Below the pieces are notes generated by a model. It made no database searches and had not been told where the DNA came from. It saw only the letters and a program-made list of their open reading frames with translations. The position numbers and the translations under genes are program-made. From positions 1 to 64,000 of the forward strand of contig VGYQ01000006.1 in the NCBI GenBank assembly GCA_016872915.1: DNA of 64,000 nt, written 5' to 3'. The stretch's first letter is position 1, and every line of letters begins with the position of its first letter. This document shows, piece by piece, positions 17,420 to 26,146 of this stretch. The stretch comes from Planctomycetota bacterium. Its GTDB lineage: Bacteria > Planctomycetota > Phycisphaerae > Phycisphaerales > SM1A02.

Positions 17420-18232
17420 ATGAATCCGCTCCATCTTTCCCATTTCCTCGTCAAGCCAGGGACGAGGGCTTCCCTGCGCGACTGGGACTGCGAAGAGTGC
17501 GGTGGTCTTGAAAAGCCAGCGGGCGAGGCGCAGCTTGCGAGCAACCTTGCCGCACTCGAAGAGCTGCAGATGAAGTTCTGGGCGAATCGTTCTCGTGCGC
17601 TGCTGATCGTGCTGCAGGGCATCGATAGCGCGGGAAAGGACGGGGTCATTCGCCGAGTCATCACTGCGCTGAATCCGCAAGGAGTCTTTGTTCACTCGTT
17701 CAAGAAGCCATCCGACGTTGAATGCGCACACGACTATCTCTGGCGCGTCCACTCGCGCTGCCCGGCCAAGGGCGAAATCGCCGTCTTCAACCGCAGCCAC
17801 TACGAGGACATCATTGTGCGCCGTGTCCATGGAACGATGGATCCTGAGACAGCTGCCAAGCGCTGCCGACATGTGCGCGACTTCGAGCGCATGCTCACGG
17901 ATGAGGGAACGATCATCCTGAAGTTCTTCCTGACCATCACCAAGGAAGAGCAACTCAAGCGGCTGCAGGATCGTCTGGAAGATCCCACCAAGCAGTGGAA
18001 GTTCTCCATCGACGACGTGAACGAGCGGCAGCGCTGGTCGCAGTACCAAGAAACCTTCGAGTTCATGCTGAACGAGACAACGACCGATGACGCCCCGTGG
18101 ATCGTCGTGCCCGCCAATCGAAAGTGGTTCCGAAATTTGCTTGTCAGCGAGGTGCTGCTGCGCACCCTTGCCGAACTCAAGATGCAGTGGCCGCAACCAG
18201 CCGAAGATCTCAGCCAAATCCGGCTTCGTTGA
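17420..18232 (+). CDS. ppk2: Polyphosphate kinase 2 family protein
   Basis: PPK2 enzymes transfer phosphate between polyphosphate and nucleotides. The 270-residue single-domain protein has the Walker A loop GIDSAGKDGVIRRV, the Walker B region FNRSHYEDIIVRRVHG and the conserved segment WKFSIDDVNERQRWSQYQE. The segment PWIVVPANRKWFRNLLVSE follows, as in the family. The direction (ADP or AMP phosphorylation) cannot be told from sequence by eye; the single-domain length fits class I or III. It is convergent with the lipoprotein gene 6 bp away and follows sod by 94 bp. Confidence 0.92.
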   Translation: MNPLHLSHFLVKPGTRASLRDWDCEECGGLEKPAGEAQLASNLAALEELQMKFWANRSRALLIVLQGIDSAGKDGVIRRVITALNPQGVFVHSFKKPSDVECAHDYLWRVHSRCPAKGEIAVFNRSHYEDIIVRRVHGTMDPETAAKRCRHVRDFERMLTDEGTIILKFFLTITKEEQLKRLQDRLEDPTKQWKFSIDDVNERQRWSQYQETFEFMLNETTTDDAPWIVVPANRKWFRNLLVSEVLLRTLAELKMQWPQPAEDLSQIRLR

Positions 18233-18238
18233 GCGGCT

Positions 18239-19033
18239 TTACGACTGCGATTGAACGCCTGCGATCATGGCATCGAACTCACTCCGCCACGACTCGACAG
18301 TCGCGTCAGGTCCCACAAGCCGAATGAACACGGTTCCATTTCCGGTTCGCAGGATGGCACCCAGCTGACGGATGCCAGGCCGCGGCGCCGCCTGCCCCAT
18401 GCCCTGATAGAGCCCCGCCAGTTCGATCGTCTTGACCGCGATGCCGTTGACCGTCGAGTCGGCGATGACGGCTTCAGCCGGTGATCCATCCTCGCGGCGG
18501 AACTGCGAGATCCACCGCTTGACGTTCGCGTCCATGGGCCCTCCATCCCCTGCCGCAAAAACGCTGAACACCAACTCGGCATCGCTTGCACCAGCTGCCT
18601 TTGTCGGCACTGCATACTGAAGCGCTCGGAACTGCACCGTCGGCGCTTGCCACTGCCACGCCACGGGCTTGGGCATCACAAGTCCGCCAATCTCGATCAA
18701 CTTTGGATCACTGGTCGCACTGGATACGCGAACCGCCGCTGCAGGCTGTGCCTCCACTGGAGCACTTTGCTGCCCTGGACCTGACGGCGTGGCACTCGCC
18801 TGAGCCGCACTTGCCGACGCCGCACCGGCCGGCGGAGCACTCACCGGGGCTGCGCTGCTCTGAGGTGCACGAGGGTTCTTCGCATTTGACGTCAGCGGGG
18901 CGGGCGGCTTCGGTGCAGGCGCACGCTCACAGCCGATCCCCCACCCAATCAGCATGGCGCATGCAGCGACGCCGGAAATCCAGTGACCGCATGAGTTGCG
19001 CACAATCTGCCGTCTTTGGTGCCGAGTCTTCAT
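18239..19033 (-). CDS. Hypothetical lipoprotein with Ala/Pro/Ser-rich linker
   Basis: A 264-residue exported protein of unknown role. The N-terminal signal ends at GWGIGC, so C35 is the likely lipidated residue. Residues 36 to about 105 are a flexible Ala/Pro/Ser/Gln linker. The C-terminal domain (about 110-264) includes PKPVAWQWQAPTVQFRALQY, ELVFSVFAAGDGG and FIRLVGPDATVESW, a compact mixed alpha/beta domain I do not recognise beyond its resemblance to other planctomycete lipoproteins. Its start is 61 bp from the divergent amidohydrolase. Confidence 0.75.
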   Translation of the reverse strand: MKTRHQRRQIVRNSCGHWISGVAACAMLIGWGIGCERAPAPKPPAPLTSNAKNPRAPQSSAAPVSAPPAGAASASAAQASATPSGPGQQSAPVEAQPAAAVRVSSATSDPKLIEIGGLVMPKPVAWQWQAPTVQFRALQYAVPTKAAGASDAELVFSVFAAGDGGPMDANVKRWISQFRREDGSPAEAVIADSTVNGIAVKTIELAGLYQGMGQAAPRPGIRQLGAILRTGNGTVFIRLVGPDATVESWRSEFDAMIAGVQSQS

Positions 19034-19094
19034 GTTGCAATCGTACGCGTGCTCCGAACTGCATGATGGACTCCCCGTACCCTTTGGCCGAGTG

Positions 19095-20624
19095 ATGCGA
19101 ATTCACGCTGAAGGAATCTGGACAGGCAATCACGGCGATCCATGGCGGCGTGCGATCGACATCGTCGATACACGCGTGAAATGCTTGCACGACGACGCGT
19201 CGTCGGCAGACATCCGTTTCACCGGTGGATGGATTCTGCCCGGGCTCATCGATGCGCACCTGCACCTCACGCTCGGCTCACTGTCGCTCACTCGCCTCGA
19301 TCTTGGCGGCACCAGTTCGCGCAGCGAATTCATGGAACGCATTGCGAAGCGACACGCGGGGCTCTCGGCAGATCAGTGGCTTGAAGCATTCGGGTGGGAT
19401 GAATCTCTCTGGGGCGGCGCCCAACCGGATGCAACCTGGCTGCAAGCAGCCGCGGACCGCCCCGCAGTCGCCTGGCGGTGCGATCAACATGTCGCTCTCT
19501 GCAACAAGGCGGCGATGGCGGAACTGGATCTGTCCCGCGAAGTCGAAGGCGGAACGATCGTTCGGTCAGCAGATGGTCAGCCGACCGGGCTTTTGCTTGA
19601 GCAGGCTGCGTGGCAACTGCTTGTCCCTCGTATTCCGCCTCCACCAATCGATGTGCAGCGGCGCGCGCTGCAGCAAGGCTGTCGCCACCTCCTTTCGCTC
19701 GGGGTGACTGCCGTTGGCGCCATGGAGTACCTGCAACAAGTCGAAGAGTTGATGGCACCACTGCGTAACGAGGCGTCTCTCGGCGTGCGCGTGGCCGTCA
19801 CGGTGCTCGACCGAACGGGTGCGCTACCGCTCGATCGCGCGCGACGCATCGCACAAAGTGAATCGCTCCGCGTGATTGGATTCAAGTCATTCGCCGATGG
19901 CACGCTCGGTGCGGCGACTGCAGCGATGATTGATCCCTATGAGAACGCAGCAGGGCGTGGCACGCTCGTCGAACATGCGCTCGCAGGAACGCTCGAAGCG
20001 TGGATGCGTGAGGTTCTCGCTGCGGACTTCTCGCCGTCGGTGCATGCCATTGGCGACCGTGCGCTCGCCGAAACGCTTGCCTGTGCAGAGCGCTGCGATC
20101 CGCAAAGACGCGTTCGGTTCGAACATGCGCAAACCGTTGATCCAGCCTCCCTGCCCCGCTTTGCAGGGCGCCGCGTCAGCATGCAGCCCTTCCACAAGTT
20201 TGGTGACGCACCCGTTGCACTCGATCGGCTCGGCGCACAGCGCATGAACCGTGTTTTCCGATTCCGCGACTATCGCGAGGCCGGCGCCTGCCTCGCCTTC
20301 GGATCGGATTGGCCAATCGTGTCTGCATCGCCGATCGATGGCATGCGCTCTGCGATCACTGGCATCACGCGCAGCGGTCGGGTGCAGGGCACGGATCAGT
20401 GCTTGACCCCGGCTGAAGCGATTGATGGCTACACGGTCGAGGCGGCGCGATGCCTCGAAGAGTGGAATGGGGTCGGCACACTGGGAGGCGGCTCTCATGC
20501 GGACATGGTCGTGCTCGACCGAAACCCGCTGGAGTGCGACTGGCTGCGTGCACCGCCACGCGTGATCTGCACGCTCGTCGATGGGCGCATCGTGCACGAC
20601 GCTCGAGCGCCCGTCAGCGTCTGA
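19095..20624 (+). CDS. Amidohydrolase family 3 protein (YtcJ-like)
   Basis: A metal-dependent hydrolase of the amidohydrolase superfamily, 509 residues from the ATG at 19095. The N-terminal metal motif is GWILPGLIDAHLHLTLGS. Family-3 features follow: GWDESLWGGAQPDATWLQAA, PAVAWRCDQHVALCNKAA, FKSFADGTLGAATAAM, VHAIGDRALAETLA, RFEHAQTVDP and AFGSDWPIVSASPIDGM. Relatives are annotated as exo-amidases acting on N-acyl compounds, but the substrate here cannot be assigned. No signal peptide is visible in the chosen frame. Confidence 0.9.
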   Translation: MRIHAEGIWTGNHGDPWRRAIDIVDTRVKCLHDDASSADIRFTGGWILPGLIDAHLHLTLGSLSLTRLDLGGTSSRSEFMERIAKRHAGLSADQWLEAFGWDESLWGGAQPDATWLQAAADRPAVAWRCDQHVALCNKAAMAELDLSREVEGGTIVRSADGQPTGLLLEQAAWQLLVPRIPPPPIDVQRRALQQGCRHLLSLGVTAVGAMEYLQQVEELMAPLRNEASLGVRVAVTVLDRTGALPLDRARRIAQSESLRVIGFKSFADGTLGAATAAMIDPYENAAGRGTLVEHALAGTLEAWMREVLAADFSPSVHAIGDRALAETLACAERCDPQRRVRFEHAQTVDPASLPRFAGRRVSMQPFHKFGDAPVALDRLGAQRMNRVFRFRDYREAGACLAFGSDWPIVSASPIDGMRSAITGITRSGRVQGTDQCLTPAEAIDGYTVEAARCLEEWNGVGTLGGGSHADMVVLDRNPLECDWLRAPPRVICTLVDGRIVHDARAPVSV

Positions 20625-20660
20625 CGCACGCGTTACCGCACAATTGATCCGCAGGATCCA

Positions 20661-21341
20661 TCACTGTGCCGGTGGACCGCCCAGCACCTGCGACACCTGC
20701 CCAACTGCAAAGACGGTCGTGCGCTGCAATGCTGTCACAAGCGGCGTCGTCAGTCCGCCCGAGAACAGCACGACAAAGAGAATGATCAGGCCAAACTGCT
20801 GTACGGCAGGCTGCGAGTAGAAGCGCCGCGCAGACGCAGACAATCCGGCGAGAATCACCGAACCATCGAGCGGCGGCATTGGCAGCAAGTTGAAGCACAT
20901 GAGGTAGAGGTTCAACCACGCTCCCATCAGACAGAACTCAGTGATGTTGCTGCGCAGTGGTTCGCCGAAGGTTCCAAAGCAAACCACAAGCGCACAGCCA
21001 ACGACGCACACCACACTCAGCAGCAGATTGACCGCAGGTCCGGCTGCCGCCACCAGGGCCCACCCGAGCCGTCCATGTCGAAATCGATTCGGATTCACGG
21101 GCATCAGCCCCCATGCGATGCCGAGCAACATGAGCGCGATCAAGCTGATCCAACCCATGTGCACGATGGGATTGATCGTGATGTGCCCACTCTCGCGCGG
21201 CGTCGTGTCACCCTGCCACAGTGCCGCATAACCATGCCCAAGTTCATGCAGCACGATGGAAACGACCACCCAGAAGAGCCAACTCACAAGCAGCACCGAC
21301 TCGCCGCGCTGCCAGAGATCCGCAATCCACCATCCACTCAT
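20661..21341 (-). CDS. Site-2 protease family (M50) membrane metalloprotease
   Basis: A 226-residue intramembrane zinc protease. H32-E33-x-x-H36 in VLHELGHGYAAL supplies two zinc ligands, and D159 in LLPMPPLDGSVILAG supplies the third. Hydrophobic segments lie at about 16-35, 62-80, 95-121, 139-155 and 180-200. No PDZ domain is present, so it belongs to the short, rhomboid-neighbour type rather than RseP. I start at the ATG at 21341; the upstream frame is a shadow of the divergent rpsP leader. The substrate is unknown. Confidence 0.88.
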   Translation of the reverse strand: MSGWWIADLWQRGESVLLVSWLFWVVVSIVLHELGHGYAALWQGDTTPRESGHITINPIVHMGWISLIALMLLGIAWGLMPVNPNRFRHGRLGWALVAAAGPAVNLLLSVVCVVGCALVVCFGTFGEPLRSNITEFCLMGAWLNLYLMCFNLLPMPPLDGSVILAGLSASARRFYSQPAVQQFGLIILFVVLFSGGLTTPLVTALQRTTVFAVGQVSQVLGGPPAQ

Positions 21342-21344
21342 CGC

Positions 21345-21373
21345 TTGGAGGGTAGCAGTGCTTCTGCTATGCT
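21345..21373 (+). promoter_or_regulatory. Probable sigma-70 promoter for rpsP-trmD-rplS
   Basis: TTGGAG (21345-21350) and TATGCT (21368-21373) are separated by 17 bp, a standard housekeeping layout. It overlaps the divergent protease start, so the two genes share this region. Transcription would start near 21380 and leave a GC-rich leader of about 130 nt before rpsP at 21512. The call rests on sequence pattern only. Confidence 0.5.
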
Positions 21374-21511
21374 TTGCGATTCGCAACCAGCCACCCCAAG
21401 GCTCGTCGCACGGCTCGCACGGTTCCACCCGCGAGTCCAACGGCGAGCCCGGACGGCGGCGTCCGAGCGGACGACGCGCCGACCGCGGGAGGCATGACAC
21501 GGGAGTTTCCC

Positions 21512-21862
21512 ATGGTGGTTCTTCGACTCAAGCGTTTCGGGCGTACTCACTCGCCATTCTTCCGCCTCGCAGCCGCTGACAAGCGATCCCCGAGCGACGG
21601 TCGCGTCATCGAGGAGCTCGGTTGGTTCAGCCCCACCGCACCCGAGGGCAAGCAGTGGGAACTGCACGCAGAGCGGATTGCACACTGGCTCGGCGTTGGT
21701 GCACAACCCTCCGAGACGGTCGTGTCGCTGCTGAAGCGTGCTGGCCTTCCTGCCACCGTCGGCACGAAGGGCATTGCGTCGATGGCAGCCATTCGCTTCG
21801 AAGCGCGCCGCAACGCGCCGAAGAAGGCCCCAGCCGCAGCTGAGGGCGAAGCGAAGAGCTGA
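21512..21862 (+). CDS. rpsP: Ribosomal protein S16
   Basis: Small-subunit assembly protein, 116 residues. The N-terminus MVVLRLKRFGRTHSPFFRLA matches the family, followed by AADKRSPSDGRVIEELGWFSPT and the segment ending LLKRAGLPATVG. The tail after residue 100 is Ala/Lys-rich. The ATG at 21512 is chosen from the family N-terminus; the frame extends upstream through the leader without S16 sequence. First gene of rpsP-trmD-rplS, a very common bacterial cluster, with 24 bp to trmD. Confidence 0.95.
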   Translation: MVVLRLKRFGRTHSPFFRLAAADKRSPSDGRVIEELGWFSPTAPEGKQWELHAERIAHWLGVGAQPSETVVSLLKRAGLPATVGTKGIASMAAIRFEARRNAPKKAPAAAEGEAKS

Positions 21863-21886
21863 TTCCAACGACCTCCGAGGCGTCCG

Positions 21887-22723
21887 ATGGCTCCACGCAT
21901 CGACATCCTCTCGCTTTTCCCCGAGATGTTTCCGGCTGCACTGAGCAGCAGCATCCTCGGTCGTGCCGTCAGCGACGGCCTGCTGTCGGTCCACGTCCAT
22001 GACATTCGTCAGTGGGCGGAACTGCCGCACCGAAAGGTCGACGACCGACCCTTCGGCGGCGGGCCCGGCATGGTGTTCATGTGTGAACCCCTCGCTGCAG
22101 CCGTGGAGGCAGTGGAGGCGCTCGATGCGCGGCGTGCACGCCGCGTGCTTCTGGCTCCGGCGGGTCGACCACTCACACAATCGCTCGTCAGCGAACTCGC
22201 CTCGGCGGGACGCGTGATGCTCCTGTGCGGGCACTACGAAGGTGTCGACCAGCGCGCCATCGATGCGCTGGGATTCGAGGAGATTTCCGTGGGTGATTTC
22301 GTGGTGTCGGGAGGTGAACTCCCTGCGCTGCTGCTTGTCGATGCGATTGCGCGTCTGCTGCCCGGCGCGCTCGGGCACGAAGCGAGCGCCGCAGAAGACT
22401 CCTTCTCGATCATCAATGAGCACGGACAACCGCTGCTCGACTGTCCGCACTACACCCGTCCGCGCGTTTGGCGCGAGCGGGCCGTTCCAGAAGTCTTGCT
22501 CTCCGGCGACCATCAGGCCATCGCCCAATGGCGCCGATCCGAGAGCGAACACAGGACGCGCACACGCCGTCCTGACCTCGTTTCACTCCATGGGCAACCT
22601 CTTGAGGACGAGGCCTCAACGTTGCAGCGCTCCACTGGCCTGGAAGCGATCGCCCCACGGCGATCCGCCCCATGCTGCGCGGGCCATATGTCCGCGGGCA
22701 CATCACGCCCGCAAAGGAACTGA
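21887..22723 (+). CDS. trmD: tRNA (guanine-37-N1)-methyltransferase
   Basis: Methylates G37 next to the anticodon, preventing +1 frameshifting. A trefoil-knot SPOUT enzyme of 278 residues with RIDILSLFPEMF at the N-terminus, DDRPFGGGPGMVFMCEPL, the knot loops LLCGHYEGVDQRAI and ISVGDFVVSGGELPAL, and the tRNA-binding segment PHYTRPRVWRERAVPEVLLS. The C-terminal 40 or so residues (QPLEDEASTLQRSTGLEA onward) extend beyond the usual end. Between rpsP and rplS with only 3 bp to rplS, as in many bacteria. Confidence 0.96.
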   Translation: MAPRIDILSLFPEMFPAALSSSILGRAVSDGLLSVHVHDIRQWAELPHRKVDDRPFGGGPGMVFMCEPLAAAVEAVEALDARRARRVLLAPAGRPLTQSLVSELASAGRVMLLCGHYEGVDQRAIDALGFEEISVGDFVVSGGELPALLLVDAIARLLPGALGHEASAAEDSFSIINEHGQPLLDCPHYTRPRVWRERAVPEVLLSGDHQAIAQWRRSESEHRTRTRRPDLVSLHGQPLEDEASTLQRSTGLEAIAPRRSAPCCAGHMSAGTSRPQRN

Positions 22724-22726
22724 CTC

Positions 22727-23101
22727 ATGAATCGCACTGCCATCATGGAGAGCGTGGAGGCCACGCATCTGAAGCCCGCCTCTGAGATCCCAACCCTGCG
22801 CATCGGTGACACCATCGATGTGCACTATCGCATCGTGGAAGGTGACAAGGAACGCATCCAGGTGTTCCAAGGCATCCTGATTGCCACGAAGGGTCGCGGC
22901 GTGAATCGCGTCATCACCGTGCGCCGCATCGTCGCCAACGAAGGCGTCGAGCGCATCTTCCCCGTGCACAGCAAGCGCGTGGCGAAGATCGAAGTACTGC
23001 GCGGCGCAGTGGTCCGTCGATCGAAGCTGTACTACCTCCGAGGACTCACCGGCAAGGCGCGTCGTCTCAAGGAGACGCGCTCCGATGGTGCAGCCGAGTG
23101 A
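22727..23101 (+). CDS. rplS: Ribosomal protein L19
   Basis: Large-subunit protein at the 30S-50S interface, 124 residues. Recognised by the segments IPTLRIGDTIDVHYRIVEG, ERIQVFQGILIATKGRG, TVRRIVANEGVERIFPVHSK and RRSKLYYLRGLTGKARRLKE. Third gene of rpsP-trmD-rplS. Its last 17 bases overlap the start of the following hypothetical gene in another frame. Confidence 0.96.
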   Translation: MNRTAIMESVEATHLKPASEIPTLRIGDTIDVHYRIVEGDKERIQVFQGILIATKGRGVNRVITVRRIVANEGVERIFPVHSKRVAKIEVLRGAVVRRSKLYYLRGLTGKARRLKETRSDGAAE

Positions 23102-23816
23102 TCCAACACAGCAGCTCTGGAATATTGGCTCGCGCACAGTGAACGCACCGAAGTCGCCTCATCCGCGCGCGGAGATCATTCGCGCACAGATCGACAGGGC
23201 GACTTCCACGGACTCGCGGTGCTTTGCGCTCGTGCCGGGGAATCCGCAGTCGGCAGCGTGGCGCCACCCGCCTATTTCAGCCAGTGCGTCCACGCCCTGG
23301 CTCTGCTGGAGCGGCTCACTCGCTTCACAGCCCTTCGCTCCCGACCCGCGCAACTGGATGCGCGTGGGACAAGAGGCCTTTCAACATTGGACCGAGCGAC
23401 TCGCAGCCGAGTGCACGGCTGGAAGCGAAGGCGCACGTCCCCACGCGCCGTGCTGTGCCGTGCTGCCGCATCACGCGCAACTGCTCAGCGATCTCTCCGG
23501 ACAGATGCGCCTGTGGCATCAGTATGGGTCCGCGGGGATTGGCAGCGTGCTGCACCCCGCCGCGCTGATAGCGCCATCCATGCTGCGCGATCTGGAGGAC
23601 CATCTCCTGCGCGCATTCACGATGCTCGGATCACGCTGCATCCTCTGCATCCTGCAGGACATCGAACCCGTTCAGCACGACGGAGAGATCGCGGAGATTC
23701 GCCTCGTGCCCTGGGGCAGCGGACAGATGCCCCACGCGCTGGTTGAACGTTTGCTGAACGAGCATGTCCCGGCGCATATCCCCCTGTGCGTTCCTGGGGA
23801 TCCGCTGCCGACCTGA
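23085..23816 (+). CDS. Hypothetical protein downstream of rplS
   Basis: I do not recognise this 243-residue soluble protein. It has no signal peptide or membrane helix. The N-terminal helix has HPRAEIIRAQIDRATSTDSR, and the central part is Cys/His-rich (GARPHAPCCAVLPHHAQLLS). Towards the end SRCILCILQDIEPV looks like a buried strand. It starts inside rplS (17 bp overlap), so it should be cotranscribed and perhaps coupled with the ribosomal operon. A GTG at 23139 is an alternative start. Codon use resembles the neighbours. Whether it has a translation-related role is open. Confidence 0.6.
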   Translation: MVQPSDPTQQLWNIGSRTVNAPKSPHPRAEIIRAQIDRATSTDSRCFALVPGNPQSAAWRHPPISASASTPWLCWSGSLASQPFAPDPRNWMRVGQEAFQHWTERLAAECTAGSEGARPHAPCCAVLPHHAQLLSDLSGQMRLWHQYGSAGIGSVLHPAALIAPSMLRDLEDHLLRAFTMLGSRCILCILQDIEPVQHDGEIAEIRLVPWGSGQMPHALVERLLNEHVPAHIPLCVPGDPLPT

Positions 23817-23890
23817 TGCCAAAGGAGCTTTCCTCCGCTAGACTGTGGAGCGGCGCTCGACAACAGGAGAAAGGCGCCGGAGGTACTTGC

Positions 23891-24520
23891 GTGACGGCAA
23901 TCGCCAGCGGACTCGATTCGAAAGTTCTTGTCCTCAACAAGGTGTACACGGCTCTGAGAGTCGTCAGTGGTCGACGCGCCTTCACTCTTCTTGCCAATCA
24001 GGTCGCCGAGATTATTGCCGTCGAGGATGGCAACTATGTCTCCTACGACCTTCACAGTTGGGCAGAAGCATCGGAGTACCAGCGTGCGCACGAATCTGAG
24101 GAGCATGACTGGGTCGCCACCACACGGCTGGTGATCGCCGTTCCCAAAGTCATACGACTCCTCGGCTACGACCGCATCCCACGCGAGCAGGTCAAGTTGA
24201 ACCGCCGCAACATCTACGCGCGCGATGGCAACCAGTGCCAATACTGCGGCAAGCACTTTTCCACTCGTGAACTCACGCTCGATCATGTGGTGCCGCGCGT
24301 GCAAGGTGGAGACAACTCTTGGTCCAACTTGGTCTGCGCGTGCGTGAAGTGCAATGCGCGCAAGGGCGGCCGCACACCTGTGCAGGCACGGATGCACCTG
24401 ATTCGCCCGGCAGTTCGCCCCAAGCGCAACCCGGCGATCGCGGTGCGACTGGGCAGCCCCAAGTACCAAAGTTGGAAGGCTTTCCTCGACGAGGCCTACT
24501 GGACCATCGAACTCGAGTAA
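23891..24520 (+). CDS. HNH endonuclease domain protein
   Basis: A 209-residue protein with a C-terminal HNH nuclease domain: CQYCGKHFSTRELTLDHVVPR with the Asp-His pair, then NLVCACVKCNARKGGRTP. The two Cys pairs (CQYC and CVKC) bind structural zinc. The N-terminal half (LDSKVLVLNKVYTALRVVSG) is typical of the McrA-like housekeeping HNH proteins of many bacteria, which are not restriction enzymes and have no known function. I choose the GTG at 23891: GGAGG about 8 nt upstream is a strong ribosome site. An ATG at 23816 is possible but lacks one. It probably belongs to the same transcript as rpsP-trmD-rplS. Confidence 0.85.
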   Translation: MTAIASGLDSKVLVLNKVYTALRVVSGRRAFTLLANQVAEIIAVEDGNYVSYDLHSWAEASEYQRAHESEEHDWVATTRLVIAVPKVIRLLGYDRIPREQVKLNRRNIYARDGNQCQYCGKHFSTRELTLDHVVPRVQGGDNSWSNLVCACVKCNARKGGRTPVQARMHLIRPAVRPKRNPAIAVRLGSPKYQSWKAFLDEAYWTIELE

Positions 24521-24560
24521 ACGGCAGTCGCCCGCCCCGCGCAGTTGTCCGCCTGTCGCT

Positions 24561-26027
24561 TCAGGCGCTCATCGCCACATTGAGGCCCACGACCAACCCG
24601 TTGTTGAGGCCATGTGCCACCATGCATGAGAGAAGACTGCCGCGCACTTCCCGTGCAAGGCAGAACGCCACGGCAAGCGCGCCAAGGACGGGGATGAACA
24701 CGACACCTTGCGGATGAATGGCCGCGAAGATGAGGCTTGATGCGAGCGCCGACAGGCCGAAGGCGATCCAGCGCCCCCACTGCTGCGACAGTTCGCGAAG
24801 ATGTGTGAACAACACGCCACGGAACACGATCTCTTCGACGACTGGCGCGAGCACGGCAGCGATGATGAACAACATCACCCGCTCCTCCATCCCACCCTCA
24901 AACAGTTCTTTCTGGATGGGATGGGATGCCTGCTCGAGTTTCGTCGGCATCAGCAGCGCCAGAACGTACGCAAGCACACCGCCCACCACGAGCATCGGAA
25001 TTGCAGTCGCATACGCCACAAATCCATAGCCAACTTCACGAAGCCAACCCGCTCCAGCATGCAGTCCCATCTCTCGGCGTGCAACGCTCCACGGAACCCC
25101 TGCAAAGACGGGTACCAAGCACGCAGTGAGTGGCAGCAGCATGATCAGCATCTGCAGCACCAGCGCGGGCGTTCCAGAGAGTCGCCCTGTGGCACCGAGG
25201 ATCACTGCGCCGAGGATTGACAGGAGCGTGGTGCCCACAAGCCAGGCGGCGAAGGTCCATGGCAGTGCCGCACCACTCATCGTCCGCGCCGGCAGCGGTT
25301 CGGCAAGACTTCGCGTCAGAGCCCTGAACGCGACCACACCCAACCAGATCACACCGCCGAACCCCGCAACCAGCACGACACAACCAAACATGCCAACAGC
25401 AACACCGAGCACCCACGCGCCCCGCGCAAGCCCGGCCTCGAAGGCATCACTCCGACTCCATGTCGACAACAGCAGCTGTCCGTACCAGCCAAGCGATGCG
25501 CGAATCGTCTCCGCATCCTCGGCTGACACATCCGCGGTCGCAGTACCCGCGTCCGCGCTTGGCGTTGCTGCAGCGCGCGTGGCAAGCAGCGCGATCACAC
25601 GCTCGGAAGCCTCGGCAACCGCCAACTCGCTCGCGGTTGAACCATCCTGATTCTCACGCAGTCGCGCCACAAGAGCATGCGCCTGCTCGACCGCGCGCGA
25701 AAGGTCGCCGCCCTCTTCCGCAGGCTGCGGCGAAGTCGCGCCCACACGGGCCAACAGGATCGTCGCACAGAGGTTTGATGCCGTGCCCGCCGACTCGCGG
25801 GTCAGCGGCTCGATCTGCTGTCCCACGAGCGCTCCGGCGTTGCCCCCAAACTGCTGGATGAACATGACGAAGCGCCCAACCATCTCGTCACGGGCCGAGA
25901 CACGCACCGTGCTTGGACTCTCGGGAGCGGTTGGCTCCTCCTCCCCGAGCTCATGAAGGGCCATGAACCCCACCACGCAGCAGGCGATAACCACCCAGGC
26001 GACTGCTATGGAATGCGTTCGGGACAT
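24561..26027 (-). CDS. CPBP family intramembrane metalloprotease
   Basis: A 488-residue membrane protein of the CPBP/Abi family. The C-terminal protease-like domain has the three motifs VVEEIVFRGVLFTHLR (EExxxR), LIFAAIHPQG and MVAHGLNNGLVVG. An N-terminal helix (about 9-25) is followed by a roughly 150-residue extramembrane helical region rich in Ala/Glu, then six to seven further membrane helices. Relatives process prenylated or signal-like proteins; no substrate can be named here. The frame opens GTG-ATG; I use the ATG at 26027. Divergent from rplM and convergent with the HNH gene. Confidence 0.9.
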   Translation of the reverse strand: MSRTHSIAVAWVVIACCVVGFMALHELGEEEPTAPESPSTVRVSARDEMVGRFVMFIQQFGGNAGALVGQQIEPLTRESAGTASNLCATILLARVGATSPQPAEEGGDLSRAVEQAHALVARLRENQDGSTASELAVAEASERVIALLATRAAATPSADAGTATADVSAEDAETIRASLGWYGQLLLSTWSRSDAFEAGLARGAWVLGVAVGMFGCVVLVAGFGGVIWLGVVAFRALTRSLAEPLPARTMSGAALPWTFAAWLVGTTLLSILGAVILGATGRLSGTPALVLQMLIMLLPLTACLVPVFAGVPWSVARREMGLHAGAGWLREVGYGFVAYATAIPMLVVGGVLAYVLALLMPTKLEQASHPIQKELFEGGMEERVMLFIIAAVLAPVVEEIVFRGVLFTHLRELSQQWGRWIAFGLSALASSLIFAAIHPQGVVFIPVLGALAVAFCLAREVRGSLLSCMVAHGLNNGLVVGLNVAMSA

Positions 26028-26058
26028 CACTCGGCCACGCTAGCTGTCCCCCAACACC

Positions 26059-26086
26059 TTGACAATCCCCCACCGTTCGGTACGAT
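26059..26086 (+). promoter_or_regulatory. Sigma-70-type promoter for rplM-rpsI
   Basis: A perfect TTGACA at 26059-26064 and TACGAT at 26081-26086 are separated by 16 bp. The predicted start near 26093 leaves a leader of about 55 nt before the rplM ATG at 26147. This is the clearest promoter in the window and suits a strongly expressed ribosomal operon. Confidence 0.65.
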
Positions 26087-26146
26087 CTTCCTTCCCTCTT
26101 TGGGGCGCATTCGCGCTTCCAAAATGGGTTCAAAGGAACGCCTGTC

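Noticed and set aside
19191-19204. A perfect 14-bp palindrome GACGACGCGTCGTC
   Set aside because: It lies within the amidohydrolase coding sequence and its bases fit ordinary codons; no reason to call it an operator.
21338-22552. A 404-residue minus-strand frame opposite rpsP and trmD
   Set aside because: It covers two clearly identified genes on the plus strand and shows no family features.
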